From Gammaproteobacteria bacterium (lineage in GTDB: Bacteria; Pseudomonadota; Gammaproteobacteria; GCA-001735895): DNA of 13,583 nucleotides. Below the pieces are notes generated by a model. That model did no database searches, was not told where the DNA came from, and saw only the letters and a list, made by a program, of their open reading frames with translations. Shown here one piece after another: positions 1-7,015 of the stretch. The translations under genes were made by a program, and so were the position numbers. The stretch spans positions 1-13,583 of the forward strand of contig JAPUFZ010000032.1 of assembly GCA_027293245.1 (NCBI GenBank), given 5' to 3'. Every line of letters begins with the position of its first letter. The first letter of the stretch is position 1.

Positions 1-40
1 AGACTACAGGCTCAGATTTTTCGCACCGACCTTTAAAAAC

Positions 41-117
41 TGGTCGGGGTGGAGAGATTCGAACTCCCGACCCACTGCTCCCAAAGCAGTTGCGCTACCA
101 GGCTGCGCTACACCCCG
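41..117 (-). tRNA. tRNA-Pro (anticodon TGG), CCA encoded
   Basis: Read on the minus strand, the gene starts CGGGGTG and ends CACCCCG followed by A and an encoded CCA, giving a perfect 7-bp acceptor stem. The anticodon arm is ACTGC-TTTGGGA-GCAGT. Its 7-base loop puts TGG at positions 34-36, so it reads proline CCN codons. The T arm carries the standard GTTCGAATC loop, and the D arm has AGCGCAGCCTGGTAGCGC. The length is 77 bases including CCA. It lies downstream of cysS in the same orientation but has a promoter of its own. No convincing terminator is seen in the 40 bases between the tRNA and the window edge, so more RNA genes could follow. Confidence 0.97.
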
Positions 118-163
118 AAATCTGCCTGTCGCACCAAACACGGCACGATAAGCGAGGCGCGAA

Positions 164-192
164 ATAATACGCCGATCAAAAATAATCGTCAA
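164..192 (-). promoter_or_regulatory. Sigma-70 promoter of the tRNA-Pro gene
   Basis: On the minus strand, TTGACG (187-192) and TATTAT (164-169) are separated by exactly 17 bases, each one mismatch from consensus. The DNA just after the -10 box reads TTCGCGCCTCG, a GC-rich discriminator of the kind found at stringently controlled stable-RNA promoters. Transcription should start near 155-158, giving a 5' leader of about 40 bases before the mature tRNA. The stringent-control reading is inference from that discriminator. Confidence 0.75.
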
Positions 193-253
193 TTGAACAT
201 TGATGATTTTGTAAATAATCTGCCGACTGTGCTCCAGTCTAAAAGTCTGTCAT

Positions 254-1639
254 TCAGGGCCGACGCCAGCGCGTACCCTCAGGCCCATCTTCGATAGCTA
301 TGCCGCCTGCGCCAAGTTTGTCGCGAATCCGGTCAGCCTGCTTCCAGTCCTTATTTTTCCTGGCATCCAGACGTTGTTGAATCATGGCCTCAATTTTATC
401 GTCGGCAAGGCCGTCGCCCGGGCCCGGCTTCAACTTCAGAAAATTTCCGGCATCCTTTTCGAGTAAACCAATAATACCACCCAGGTATCTCAATAGACTG
501 GCCAGAGCATCGACTGCATCCGGGTCATCGCTTTTGGCCCGATTAATCTCTCTGGCCAGATCAAATAAAACCGCCATTGCATTAACGGTATTAAAGTCGT
601 CATTCATTGCCGCTTCGAATCGGTTCGCATAATCGGTATTTTGCGGCAGGCCCACGCTTTGGGTATCCAGCAAAGCACCATAAAGACGCTGCAATGCACT
701 GCGGGCATTGTTAAGTTGCGCTTCGGAATAATTTAACTGGCTACGGTAATGGCTGCTGAGGATAAAATAACGAATTTCTTCGGCTTTATAATCCTTCATG
801 ACTTCACGCAGGGTAAAAAAATTACCCAGTGACTTCGACATCTTTTCTTCATTAACCTTGACGTGGCCGTTATGCATCCAGTAATTAACGAAGGTTTCGC
901 CGGTGTAACATTCGCTTTGCGCCAGTTCATTTTCATGGTGCGGAAACTGCAAATCCTGACCGCCACCGTGAATATCGAAGTGATTACCGAGCACCTGCAT
1001 CGACATGGCCGAACATTCTATATGCCAACCGGGTCGGCCATCGCCATAGGCCGAAGGCCAGCTAGGCTCGCCCGGTTTGGCCGACTTCCATAGTACAAAA
1101 TCACCCGGAGCATGCTTGTTGGGATCTATTTCGACGCGTTCACCGGGTCGCAACTCTTCAGTCTTCTTGCCGGATAGTTTTCCATAGTTAGCAAACCTGG
1201 CAACTTCGAAATAAACGTCACCATTGTCGGCCTGGTAGGCAAAACCTTGTTCGATAAGCCCCTCGACTATCGCTAGAATCGATTCGATGTAGTCAGTCGC
1301 GCGTGGTTCCTGGTCCGGGCGTAACACCCCCAATGGATCGATATCTTCGTACATGGCAACGGTGAAACGTTGCGTGAGGGCGAGAAAATCCTCGTTGTTC
1401 GCGTTCGCGCGGTTGATAATCTTGTCGTCGATATCGGTAATATTACGCACGTATGTAACGCGGTAACCGAGGTGACATAAATAACGGTAAACCATATCGA
1501 ATACCACCAACATGCGCGCATGACCAATATGGCAATAGTCGTATACCGTCATGCCGCAGACATACATGAGCACCTCACCGGGGACAATAGGTTTGAAAGC
1601 TTGCTTGCGATTGGTGAGACTGTTGTAAATGGTCAGCAT
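254..1639 (-). CDS. cysS: Cysteinyl-tRNA synthetase
   Basis: This cytoplasmic class I aminoacyl-tRNA synthetase activates cysteine and loads it on tRNA-Cys. It has 461 residues, the same length I recall for the E. coli enzyme. The HIGH signature is at residues 37-40 (CHIGHAR) and KMSKS at 266-270. The four zinc ligands that select cysteine are in place: C28, C209, H234 and E238 (in HHENE). The ATG start puts C28 and HIGH at their usual distances, although no good Shine-Dalgarno sequence precedes it. The gene is divergent from the ppi-lpxH pair across a 214-base spacer, and tRNA-Pro follows it. Nothing suggests damage. Confidence 0.98.
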   Translation of the reverse strand: MLTIYNSLTNRKQAFKPIVPGEVLMYVCGMTVYDYCHIGHARMLVVFDMVYRYLCHLGYRVTYVRNITDIDDKIINRANANNEDFLALTQRFTVAMYEDIDPLGVLRPDQEPRATDYIESILAIVEGLIEQGFAYQADNGDVYFEVARFANYGKLSGKKTEELRPGERVEIDPNKHAPGDFVLWKSAKPGEPSWPSAYGDGRPGWHIECSAMSMQVLGNHFDIHGGGQDLQFPHHENELAQSECYTGETFVNYWMHNGHVKVNEEKMSKSLGNFFTLREVMKDYKAEEIRYFILSSHYRSQLNYSEAQLNNARSALQRLYGALLDTQSVGLPQNTDYANRFEAAMNDDFNTVNAMAVLFDLAREINRAKSDDPDAVDALASLLRYLGGIIGLLEKDAGNFLKLKPGPGDGLADDKIEAMIQQRLDARKNKDWKQADRIRDKLGAGGIAIEDGPEGTRWRRP

Positions 1640-1762
1640 AGGCGGGTTATTGGCAGTTTAAACCGGTCGGTAAACAAAAGACGTAGAGTTTAAGATATTG
1701 ACATCACAAGGGAAACTCTTAAATATCAACCAACCGATTTTTTCTGGCTGAATTTCATTTTG

Positions 1763-1791
1763 TTGACTTGATAGCCCTCGCCCGGTTAGAT
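1763..1791 (+). promoter_or_regulatory. Possible promoter of ppi-lpxH
   Basis: TTGACT (1763-1768) has five of six matches to the -35 consensus. After 17 bases comes TTAGAT (1786-1791), a poor -10 box with three of six matches. It points at the cyclophilin gene and would give a leader of about 55 bases. The rest of the cysS-ppi spacer (1640-1853) holds a 7-bp inverted repeat, AGAGTTT (1685-1691) with AAACTCT (1713-1719), and no recognisable RNA gene. Confidence 0.35.
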
Positions 1792-1853
1792 CGTCTTCCA
1801 TCTACAGCAACAAATCAGTAGAATCCGCGTATCGCTTAACCGCCGGTCCGCTA

Positions 1854-2462
1854 ATGAAAAATACTCTACCTGGTTTGGCAATCGTACTGATAGCGATTCT
1901 GTCTCTGGTTTTATTTCCCACAATTAAAGGTGCCCAATCGATGAACGACGAAACCGACCAAAACCCTCAAGTGCTATTGGAAACGACAATGGGTAAATTT
2001 ACTATTGAACTGGATATGCAAAACGCACCCAATACCAGTGCCAATTTTCTCGCTTATGTCGATGACGGTTACTTCGTCGACACTATCTTTCATCGAGTGA
2101 TACCCAAATTCATGGTTCAGGGCGGTGGTCTTACTGCCGACATGCAGGATAAACCGAACAAGCGAGCTGCCATTCAAAATGAGGCCAACAACGGTTTGAA
2201 AAATGACCGTGGCACCCTGGCGATGGCGCGTACCGGTGACCCTCATTCGGCCACTTCTCAATTTTTCATCAATCACAATGACAATGCGTTCCTGAACTTT
2301 AGCAGCGAATCCACGCAGGGCTGGGGTTATGCAGTATTCGGCAGGGTCATCGACGGTATGGACGTAGTGGATGCTATCGCCGGGGTACAAACTGCTAACA
2401 GTGGAGGGCACCAGGACGTTCCGGTAGAAACCATCACCATGACCAGAGCCAGTCGACTCTGA
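1854..2462 (+). CDS. Cyclophilin-type peptidyl-prolyl cis-trans isomerase
   Basis: The enzyme catalyses cis-trans isomerisation of prolyl bonds during protein folding. The domain covers roughly residues 38-200 and keeps the active-site pattern FHRVI (R81), MVQGG (Q89), GTLAMAR, SQFFIN (Q136, F138) and [18 protein letters not shown]. It is close to E. coli PpiB. As called, the protein has 202 residues and begins with a hydrophobic segment (residues 5-22) and a plausible cleavage site at AQS/M (29/30), which would send it to the periplasm. The alternative is M30 (codon at 1941). This has an AAAGGTG element upstream and would give a 173-residue cytoplasmic PpiB-like form. The first ATG lacks a clear ribosome-binding site, so the start and the location are open. 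lpxH follows after 11 bases. Confidence 0.93.
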   Translation: MKNTLPGLAIVLIAILSLVLFPTIKGAQSMNDETDQNPQVLLETTMGKFTIELDMQNAPNTSANFLAYVDDGYFVDTIFHRVIPKFMVQGGGLTADMQDKPNKRAAIQNEANNGLKNDRGTLAMARTGDPHSATSQFFINHNDNAFLNFSSESTQGWGYAVFGRVIDGMDVVDAIAGVQTANSGGHQDVPVETITMTRASRL

Positions 2463-2473
2463 GCAATGCCTGA

Positions 2474-3205
2474 ATGACCGATGAATATCTGTTTATTTCA
2501 GACTGTCATCTGGACAGGTCCAGGCCTGAGATATCGAAGAATCTAATCGACTTTCTGGTTAACCGGGCACCGGCTGCTCGCTTTTTATATATTTTGGGTG
2601 ACCTGTTTGAAGTCTGGCCTGGTGATGACGACCCGGCATTGGGTCTGCGTGACATGATCACCACCCTGAAGCAACTGTCACACAATACAAATATTTATTT
2701 CCTCGCTGGAAATCGTGATTTTCTGGTCGGTGATGCGCTGGCAAAGCAGGCCGGATTCGAAATTATTACCGAGCCCGCAAACCTGACTCTTGGCAGTCAG
2801 CAGGTCCTGTTATTGCACGGTGACGTCCTCTGTACCGACGATCATGACTACCAGGCTTTTCGCGCGCAGGTACGAAACCCGGTCTGGCAATCGCATTTTC
2901 TGCAAAAACCTCTGGCCGAGCGCCAGGACATAGCTGCAGGAATGCGCGCCGACAGCAAGGCGGCCATGTATGACAAGCCTGATGAAATCATGGACGTTAA
3001 CCGCCAAACGGTGGATTCCTTTTTCGAACAACATCAGGCCGAGGTAATAATACACGGCCATACTCACAGACCGGCGGTTCACCGCTACAAAGGATCGGCT
3101 ACACGATACGTACTCGGTGACTGGAATCCAGAGCCGAGTTATCTTAGCTGGTCGATCGCGTCCGGGTTCGAACTGCACGACTTGAGGGTGACGCCGGATC
3201 CTTAG
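2474..3205 (+). CDS. lpxH: UDP-2,3-diacylglucosamine diphosphatase LpxH
   Basis: LpxH is a peripheral inner-membrane phosphoesterase that hydrolyses UDP-2,3-diacylglucosamine to lipid X and UMP in lipid A synthesis. The metallophosphoesterase residues are all present: D10 and H12 (SDCH), D43 (LGDLFE), N80-R81-D82 (GNRD), H115 (LLHGD), and H194 with H196-T197-H198 (HGHTH). Two manganese ions are expected, by family knowledge. The 243 residues match the family. The ATG lies 11 bases after the isomerase stop with no obvious Shine-Dalgarno sequence, so it is probably cotranscribed and may depend on coupling. A ppiB-lpxH neighbourhood is, as I recall, also seen in Pseudomonas. Its presence implies a lipopolysaccharide-bearing outer membrane. 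Confidence 0.97.
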   Translation: MTDEYLFISDCHLDRSRPEISKNLIDFLVNRAPAARFLYILGDLFEVWPGDDDPALGLRDMITTLKQLSHNTNIYFLAGNRDFLVGDALAKQAGFEIITEPANLTLGSQQVLLLHGDVLCTDDHDYQAFRAQVRNPVWQSHFLQKPLAERQDIAAGMRADSKAAMYDKPDEIMDVNRQTVDSFFEQHQAEVIIHGHTHRPAVHRYKGSATRYVLGDWNPEPSYLSWSIASGFELHDLRVTPDP

Positions 3206-3220
3206 TTTTACGGCACCCTC
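3184..3220. terminator. Hairpin between convergent lpxH and metZ, possible two-way terminator
   Basis: GAGGGTG (3184-3190) pairs perfectly with CACCCTC (3214-3220). An inner CCG/CGG pairing (3194-3196 with 3211-3213) follows a 3-base bulge, and the loop is 14 bases. The left arm lies inside the last codons of lpxH and the right arm lies just past its TAG. The position between two convergent genes suits a bidirectional terminator. Neither side has a T tract, so it is not a canonical intrinsic terminator. Confidence 0.4.
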
Positions 3221-3229
3221 AAATACGGA

Positions 3230-4408
3230 TCAGGCATCCAGACCCTGGGTTAAATCAGCAATAATATCTTCGATGGACTCCAGACCGACGGCCACTCGAA
3301 TCAGACCTTCAGCGATCCCGGTTTGTACTTTTTGTTCATCGCTTATTCTAGCGTGAGTCGTCGTCGCCGGGTGCGTGATGGTAGATTTTACATCGCCCAG
3401 ATTTGCAGTGATTGACAACATGCTGGTATTGTCGATGACGCTCCAGGCTTTTTCTCTTCCTCCCCTGACAACAAAAGAAAGCACACCACCAAACCCGCTT
3501 TGCTGCTTTTTGGCCAGTTCGTATTGGGGATGCGAAGACAAGCCAGGATAATAGACCCTCTCAATCTGCGAATGATTCGAAAGATAGTTTGCCAACGCGA
3601 GTGCATTGTCGGAATGTGCCTTCATACGCAAGGACAGGGTTTCGAGCCCCTTCAATGCCACCCATGCATTGAATGGACTCATCGTCGGGCCGGTTGATCG
3701 AATCACCCCAAAAATTTCTTCACCGACACGCTGCTGGTCTCCGACCACGGCGCCACCCACTATCCTGCCCTGTCCATCCAGGTATTTTGTGGCCGAGTGC
3801 ACAATCAGGTCGGCGCCTAACTGCAGGGGTTTTTGCAGGGCCGGGGTACAAAAACAGTTATCAACTACGAGCAGGCAATCATGGGCATGGGCAAGATCGG
3901 CAAGCTCGGTTATATCGGCTACCTCGGTAAGTGGATTGGATGGTGTCTCGACAAATAACAGGCGCGTATTAGGCCGGATCGCCGCCTTCCAGGATTCCAG
4001 ATCAGTTAAATCGACAAAGCTGGTCTCGATTCCAAAACGAGTCAGATATTTATCGAACAATACCGTCGTTGTACCAAAAATCGAACGCGATGAAACCAGG
4101 TGATCCCCGGCACTGAGAAAGCCGATACAAATTGCCGTAATTGCTGCCATACCGGAGGCTGTGGCCACACAACTTTCGCCCCCTTCGAGCGCAGCCAGTC
4201 GCCGCTCAAATATTTGCACCGTTGGATTGGTGAAGCGTGCGTATATATTTCCAGGCTCGTCACCACTGAACCGGGCGGCAGCCTGCGCGGCGTTATCGAA
4301 CACAAAACTCGAGGTGGCGAAAATAGGTTCGGCGTGTTCATTTTCGGGCGTACGTCGATGGCCGGCGCGCACCGCCAGCGTGTCGAAATGGTAGGATGTT
4401 TCTGTCAC
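3230..4408 (-). CDS. metZ: O-succinylhomoserine sulfhydrylase (MetZ)
   Basis: This is a PLP enzyme of the Cys/Met metabolism (gamma-family) fold. MetZ joins O-succinylhomoserine with sulfide to give homocysteine directly, bypassing cystathionine. The PLP lysine is K208 in HSATKYLDGQGR. Other cofactor and substrate positions are Y56-x-R58 (IYARFTNP), D183 in VVDN, and the ETPSNP motif near 154-159. It has 392 residues. The start is GTG (4406-4408), with GGGAG seven bases upstream. The choice of MetZ over MetB or MetY rests on overall sequence feel and on the purF-metZ neighbourhood known from Pseudomonas, not on a diagnostic residue. A 281-base spacer and its own candidate promoter separate it from the upstream gene. 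Confidence 0.9.
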   Translation of the reverse strand: MTETSYHFDTLAVRAGHRRTPENEHAEPIFATSSFVFDNAAQAAARFSGDEPGNIYARFTNPTVQIFERRLAALEGGESCVATASGMAAITAICIGFLSAGDHLVSSRSIFGTTTVLFDKYLTRFGIETSFVDLTDLESWKAAIRPNTRLLFVETPSNPLTEVADITELADLAHAHDCLLVVDNCFCTPALQKPLQLGADLIVHSATKYLDGQGRIVGGAVVGDQQRVGEEIFGVIRSTGPTMSPFNAWVALKGLETLSLRMKAHSDNALALANYLSNHSQIERVYYPGLSSHPQYELAKKQQSGFGGVLSFVVRGGREKAWSVIDNTSMLSITANLGDVKSTITHPATTTHARISDEQKVQTGIAEGLIRVAVGLESIEDIIADLTQGLDA

Positions 4409-4415
4409 GATTTTT

Positions 4416-4435
4416 CTCCCAGAAAAACTCGGGAG
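4416..4435 (-). promoter_or_regulatory. metZ ribosome-binding site within a small hairpin
   Basis: On the minus strand, GGGAG (plus coordinates 4416-4420) sits seven bases before the GTG start and is a fair Shine-Dalgarno sequence. Ten bases upstream of it is its exact complement, CTCCC (4431-4435), so the ribosome-binding site can fold into a 5-bp GC-rich hairpin. The pairing is plain in the sequence. Its use as a control element is inference. Confidence 0.45.
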
Positions 4436-4449
4436 GGGGATTGGAATAT

Positions 4450-4483
4450 GCTAAGAAATTGCGATCACCCTCTTTAGCAATTT
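4450..4483 (-). repeat. Two overlapping inverted repeats in the metZ leader
   Basis: In plus coordinates, AAATTGC (4456-4462) is the perfect inverse of GCAATTT (4477-4483), with a 14-base loop. GCTAA (4450-4454) is the perfect inverse of TTAGC (4474-4478), with a 19-base loop. The right-hand arms share bases 4477-4478, so the two helices cannot form at once. They lie just upstream of the hairpin over the ribosome-binding site. They could be an operator (dyad) or an alternative RNA fold. They do not match a SAM riboswitch class that I recognise. Confidence 0.4.
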
Positions 4484-4554
4484 TATAATACAACCCTGTC
4501 GGAATAGGACTGCGTGCGCCTGCAAGCCGAGAAACAAATTAGCGCTGGGGCGAA

Positions 4555-4583
4555 ACATTAAGGCTATGTATTCACTATGTCAA
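4555..4583 (-). promoter_or_regulatory. Candidate metZ promoter
   Basis: On the minus strand, a consensus -35 box TTGACA (4578-4583) is followed after 17 bases by TAATGT (4555-4560), a weak -10 box with three of six matches. A start near 4548 would give a leader of about 140 bases before the GTG. The rest of the 281-base spacer (4409-4689) contains an imperfect stem centred on TCGGC-ATC-GCCGA (4636-4648) and no gene I can support. Confidence 0.4.
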
Positions 4584-4689
4584 GAATCGATCGACTGATT
4601 TCTGCAGATTATTTTTCGTTTGGCCAGTGTTTGAGTCGGCATCGCCGATTAAACCAGGGCGGGACTCCTGAGCGCAGATCAACCGGTAT

Positions 4690-5229
4690 TTATTGGATAA
4701 GCACCAAATCATTAACCAGAACACCATCGAATAATACAATCACATCCGCATTTTTCATCCGAATACATCCATGTGATACGGCCTGACCGATGCGCTTTTC
4801 ATCCGAGCTCCCATGAATATAGATGTAGCGCGAGAAGCTGTCGTATACCCCGTCTTTGTTAAACCCGGGTTCTAATCCATCCAGCCACAAAATCCGTGAA
4901 GTAATTTCATCCTGGTCTCGATTATCGATTTTTTTAGTGATACGGCCAGTTGGTTCGCGCGCCTCGAATATCATACCCTGGGGCTGGCCACCGCCAATTT
5001 TTTGTTTTACACGGTGGATTCCGATCGGGGTTTTGTTGCTGTCCAGTCGATTACCAAGCCCATTTGCGGATGTCGAAACTGGAAAGGACTTATTCTCCGA
5101 CTCGTCTATATCAATCCAGTGCAGGCGCTGCTTGCGTGAGTCAATGTAAATGAAAGGGCGCTGGTCGGCAATCGCCGAGTAGCCAGGCAATTTGCTGGAG
5201 AATATCTGCCTTAGGTCTTGCCACAACAT
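4690..5229 (-). CDS. Leaderless L,D-transpeptidase (YkuD) family protein
   Basis: The protein has 179 residues. A YkuD-fold domain runs from about residue 25 to the C-terminus. The catalytic signature is complete: H139 in YIHG, then S152-H153-G154-C155-x-R157, with C155 as the nucleophile. Family members form L,D crosslinks in peptidoglycan or attach proteins to it, outside the cytoplasm. Here there is no signal peptide or membrane segment. The ATG overlaps the purF TGA by one base (TGATG), and an in-frame TAA lies only nine bases upstream of it, so no longer exported form can be encoded. Translation is probably coupled to purF. Cellular site and substrate are therefore unclear; it could act in the cytoplasm on recycled muropeptides or be exported unconventionally. 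The family call is firm and the role is not known. Confidence 0.85.
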   Translation of the reverse strand: MLWQDLRQIFSSKLPGYSAIADQRPFIYIDSRKQRLHWIDIDESENKSFPVSTSANGLGNRLDSNKTPIGIHRVKQKIGGGQPQGMIFEAREPTGRITKKIDNRDQDEITSRILWLDGLEPGFNKDGVYDSFSRYIYIHGSSDEKRIGQAVSHGCIRMKNADVIVLFDGVLVNDLVLIQ

Positions 5230-6743
5230 CAGATATTATTGTGCAGGTCCATACCGACAACGTTGAGCGATTCATCACCTGTATCTTTCGCTGAATCATT
5301 TCGCATATTACGAATTCGATCCAGATAATCTTTATCGATGGTTTGAGTCACATACTCACCGTTAAAACATGAACAGTCAAATTCAGTAATCGCGCGATTT
5401 CCTTTTTGCACGGCGTCGATTAAATCGTCCAGGTCCTGATAGACTAACCAGTCGGCGCCTATTATTTCTGCGATTTCCGACTCACTTCTATCGTGGGCTA
5501 TCAATTCTTCCGCTGCCGGCATATCGATGCCATAAACATTGGGATACCGGACCGGGGGTGCAGCAGAGGCAAAATATACCTTGTTGGCCCCCGCATCGCG
5601 TGCCATTTGTATGATCTGCTGGCAGGTGGTACCGCGTACAATCGAATCATCTACCAGCAGAACGTTTTTGCCTTTGAACTCGATACCTATCGGATTAAGT
5701 TTTCTGCGCACCGAGGCTTTGCGCATTTTCTGACCCGGCATGATAAAGGTCCGACCGATATACCGGTTTTTGATGAAGCCTTCGCGGTACTTTACCCCGA
5801 GGTGGTAAGCCAGCTCAATCGCCGAGGGCCTGCTAGTATCCGGAATCGGTATCACCACATCGATATCGTGTTGCGGTATTTGACGTAGGATTTTACGACT
5901 CAGTTTCACACCCATACGCAGACGCGCTTTATAAACATAGATATCATCGATGATTGAATCGGGTCTGGCCAGATAGACGTATTCAAAAATACAGGGGTGG
6001 AGTGAGTTCACCCGGGCACATTGCTTTAAGTGAATGTCGCCGTCGATATCGATAAATACGGCTTCACCTGGTTTCAGATCAGCCACCAGGTCAAAGCCCG
6101 ACACCTGCAATGCCACACTTTCAGAGGCTATCATGTATTCGGTACCCTTGCCGGTTTCACGCTTACCGTATACTACAGGGCGTATGCCGCAGGGATCTCG
6201 AAATCCGAGAATACCCTTGCCGGTGAGCATTGCGACCACCGCATAAGCACCCTCGAGACGCGCATGGGTTTCACTCACCGCGGTAAAGATTTCTTCAGTG
6301 GTCAGGTTAAGCGTGCCGGAATTTTGCAATTCATGGGCGAGCACGTTTAGCAACACTTCAGAATCCGACTCGGTGTTGATATGGCGTAAATCCGATTGAT
6401 ACAAGCCTCGCTTCAACTCGTCGACATTGGTCAGATTACCATTATGTGCAAGCGTAATGCCGTAGGGTGAATTGACGTAAAACGGTTGCGCCTCTGCCGA
6501 GGAAGAGCAACCGGCAGTCGGATAACGCACGTGACCTATGCCCATATTACCAACCAGACTGAGCATATGACGGGTATGAAATACATCGCTGACCTGCCCA
6601 TTACCCTTGCGCAAATTCAACTTGTTACCGTCGCAAACCACTATGCCAGCGGAGTCCTGCCCCCTGTGCTGGAGCACCAGTAAACCATCATAAATAACCT
6701 GCGCTACCTGCTGATGGCTAACGATTCCAATAATTCCACACAT
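5229..6743 (-). CDS. purF: Amidophosphoribosyltransferase (glutamine PRPP amidotransferase)
   Basis: PurF catalyses the first committed step of purine synthesis, converting PRPP and glutamine to 5-phosphoribosylamine. It has 504 residues against 505 remembered for E. coli. The N-terminal class II glutaminase begins MCGIIGI, with nucleophile C2 exposed after Met removal, and continues with [17 protein letters not shown] and LAHNGNL. The C-terminal phosphoribosyltransferase domain has the PRPP loop [13 protein letters not shown] near residue 365, and GRTFIMPGQ upstream of it. The ATG is fixed by the need for Cys at position 2. Only a weak GAG lies upstream as a ribosome-binding site. It would normally be cotranscribed with cvpA, but a mobile element now separates them. 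Its stop overlaps the next start. Confidence 0.98.
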   Translation of the reverse strand: MCGIIGIVSHQQVAQVIYDGLLVLQHRGQDSAGIVVCDGNKLNLRKGNGQVSDVFHTRHMLSLVGNMGIGHVRYPTAGCSSSAEAQPFYVNSPYGITLAHNGNLTNVDELKRGLYQSDLRHINTESDSEVLLNVLAHELQNSGTLNLTTEEIFTAVSETHARLEGAYAVVAMLTGKGILGFRDPCGIRPVVYGKRETGKGTEYMIASESVALQVSGFDLVADLKPGEAVFIDIDGDIHLKQCARVNSLHPCIFEYVYLARPDSIIDDIYVYKARLRMGVKLSRKILRQIPQHDIDVVIPIPDTSRPSAIELAYHLGVKYREGFIKNRYIGRTFIMPGQKMRKASVRRKLNPIGIEFKGKNVLLVDDSIVRGTTCQQIIQMARDAGANKVYFASAAPPVRYPNVYGIDMPAAEELIAHDRSESEIAEIIGADWLVYQDLDDLIDAVQKGNRAITEFDCSCFNGEYVTQTIDKDYLDRIRNMRNDSAKDTGDESLNVVGMDLHNNI

Positions 6744-6795
6744 GATTGTAGCTTCTCAAGTTATCCGGTTGTGATATTCAGTAAGGGTTCTTTAG

Positions 6796-6845
6796 GGAGC
6801 CTCTGAATAATTCTGGGTGAATCGGGTTGTGATTCAAAATGGCCA
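6796..6845 (+). repeat. Left terminal inverted repeat of the MITE
   Basis: This is a 50-base arm whose outer 18 bases are GGAGCCTCTGAATAATTC. A second conserved block, GTTGTG followed by CAAAATGGCCA, ends at 6845. Aligned by eye to the reverse complement of the right arm, about 36 of 50 positions agree, with a single one-base gap. Confidence 0.8.
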
Positions 6846-6942
6846 GGTTCAAGGCGTGGAACGCAAGTAAGACCCAAACCACTCGCTGCGCTTATGGGGC
6901 CAGCTTTAGCATGGCTATTGCTAAGTTTCACAACGCAGAAAG

Positions 6943-6991
6943 TGGTCATTTTGGGCACAACACGTTCATTCATGAATTGATCAGAGGCTCC
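6943..6991 (-). repeat. Right terminal inverted repeat of the MITE
   Basis: This is a 49-base arm ending in GAATTGATCAGAGGCTCC (6974-6991). It begins with the inner block TGGTCATTTTG followed by CACAAC, the inverse of the inner block in the left arm. The long arms would fold into a hairpin in any transcript reading through from cvpA to purF. Confidence 0.8.
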
Positions 6992-7009
6992 TTAGATCAG
7001 ATTTCTGAA

Positions 7010-7015
7010 ATTATA
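7010..7015 (-). promoter_or_regulatory. Consensus -10 hexamer at the end of cvpA
   Basis: On the minus strand, TATAAT overlaps the cvpA stop codon (GTA-TAA-T). No acceptable -35 box lies 16-18 bases upstream, and there is no TG extension. It could start a transcript that crosses the mobile element into purF, but with one box only this is weak. Confidence 0.2.

Larger units (their letters stand above)
6796..6991. mobile_element. 196-bp MITE (non-coding, IS5-like ends)
   Basis: The element is bounded by a perfect 11-bp inverted repeat, GGAGCCTCTGA (6796-6806) and TCAGAGGCTCC (6981-6991), with 16 of the first 18 bases matching. It is flanked on both sides by TTAG (6792-6795 and 6992-6995), a 4-bp target duplication. 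TTAG fits the YTAR target rule of the IS5 group. It is too short for a transposase, and the short frames crossing it in both directions match nothing I know. It lies in the cvpA-purF spacer. It is best explained as a miniature element mobilised in trans by an IS5-family transposase. The family assignment is inference from the target site and tip sequence. Confidence 0.85.

Noticed and set aside
4..192. 62-codon minus-strand frame over the tRNA-Pro gene
   Set aside because: It starts inside the tRNA promoter and reads through the tRNA itself, so it is a non-coding artefact.
1685..1719. 7-bp inverted repeat in the cysS-ppi spacer as an operator
   Set aside because: The arms are AT-rich and 21 bases apart, and no known regulator motif fits.
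2466..2477. Three-codon ORF (MPE) whose stop overlaps the lpxH start as ATGA
   Set aside because: It resembles the accD arrangement but has no Shine-Dalgarno sequence at a useful distance and is too short to distinguish from chance.
4624..4658. Stem around TCGGC-ATC-GCCGA as a terminator for the purF-ldt transcript
   Set aside because: The outer pairing is interrupted and neither strand has a T tract after it. A structured element is possible but I cannot name it.
4577..4786. 69-codon plus-strand open frame upstream of metZ
   Set aside because: It overlaps the 3' end of the YkuD gene in antisense, has no ribosome-binding site and its product resembles nothing I know.
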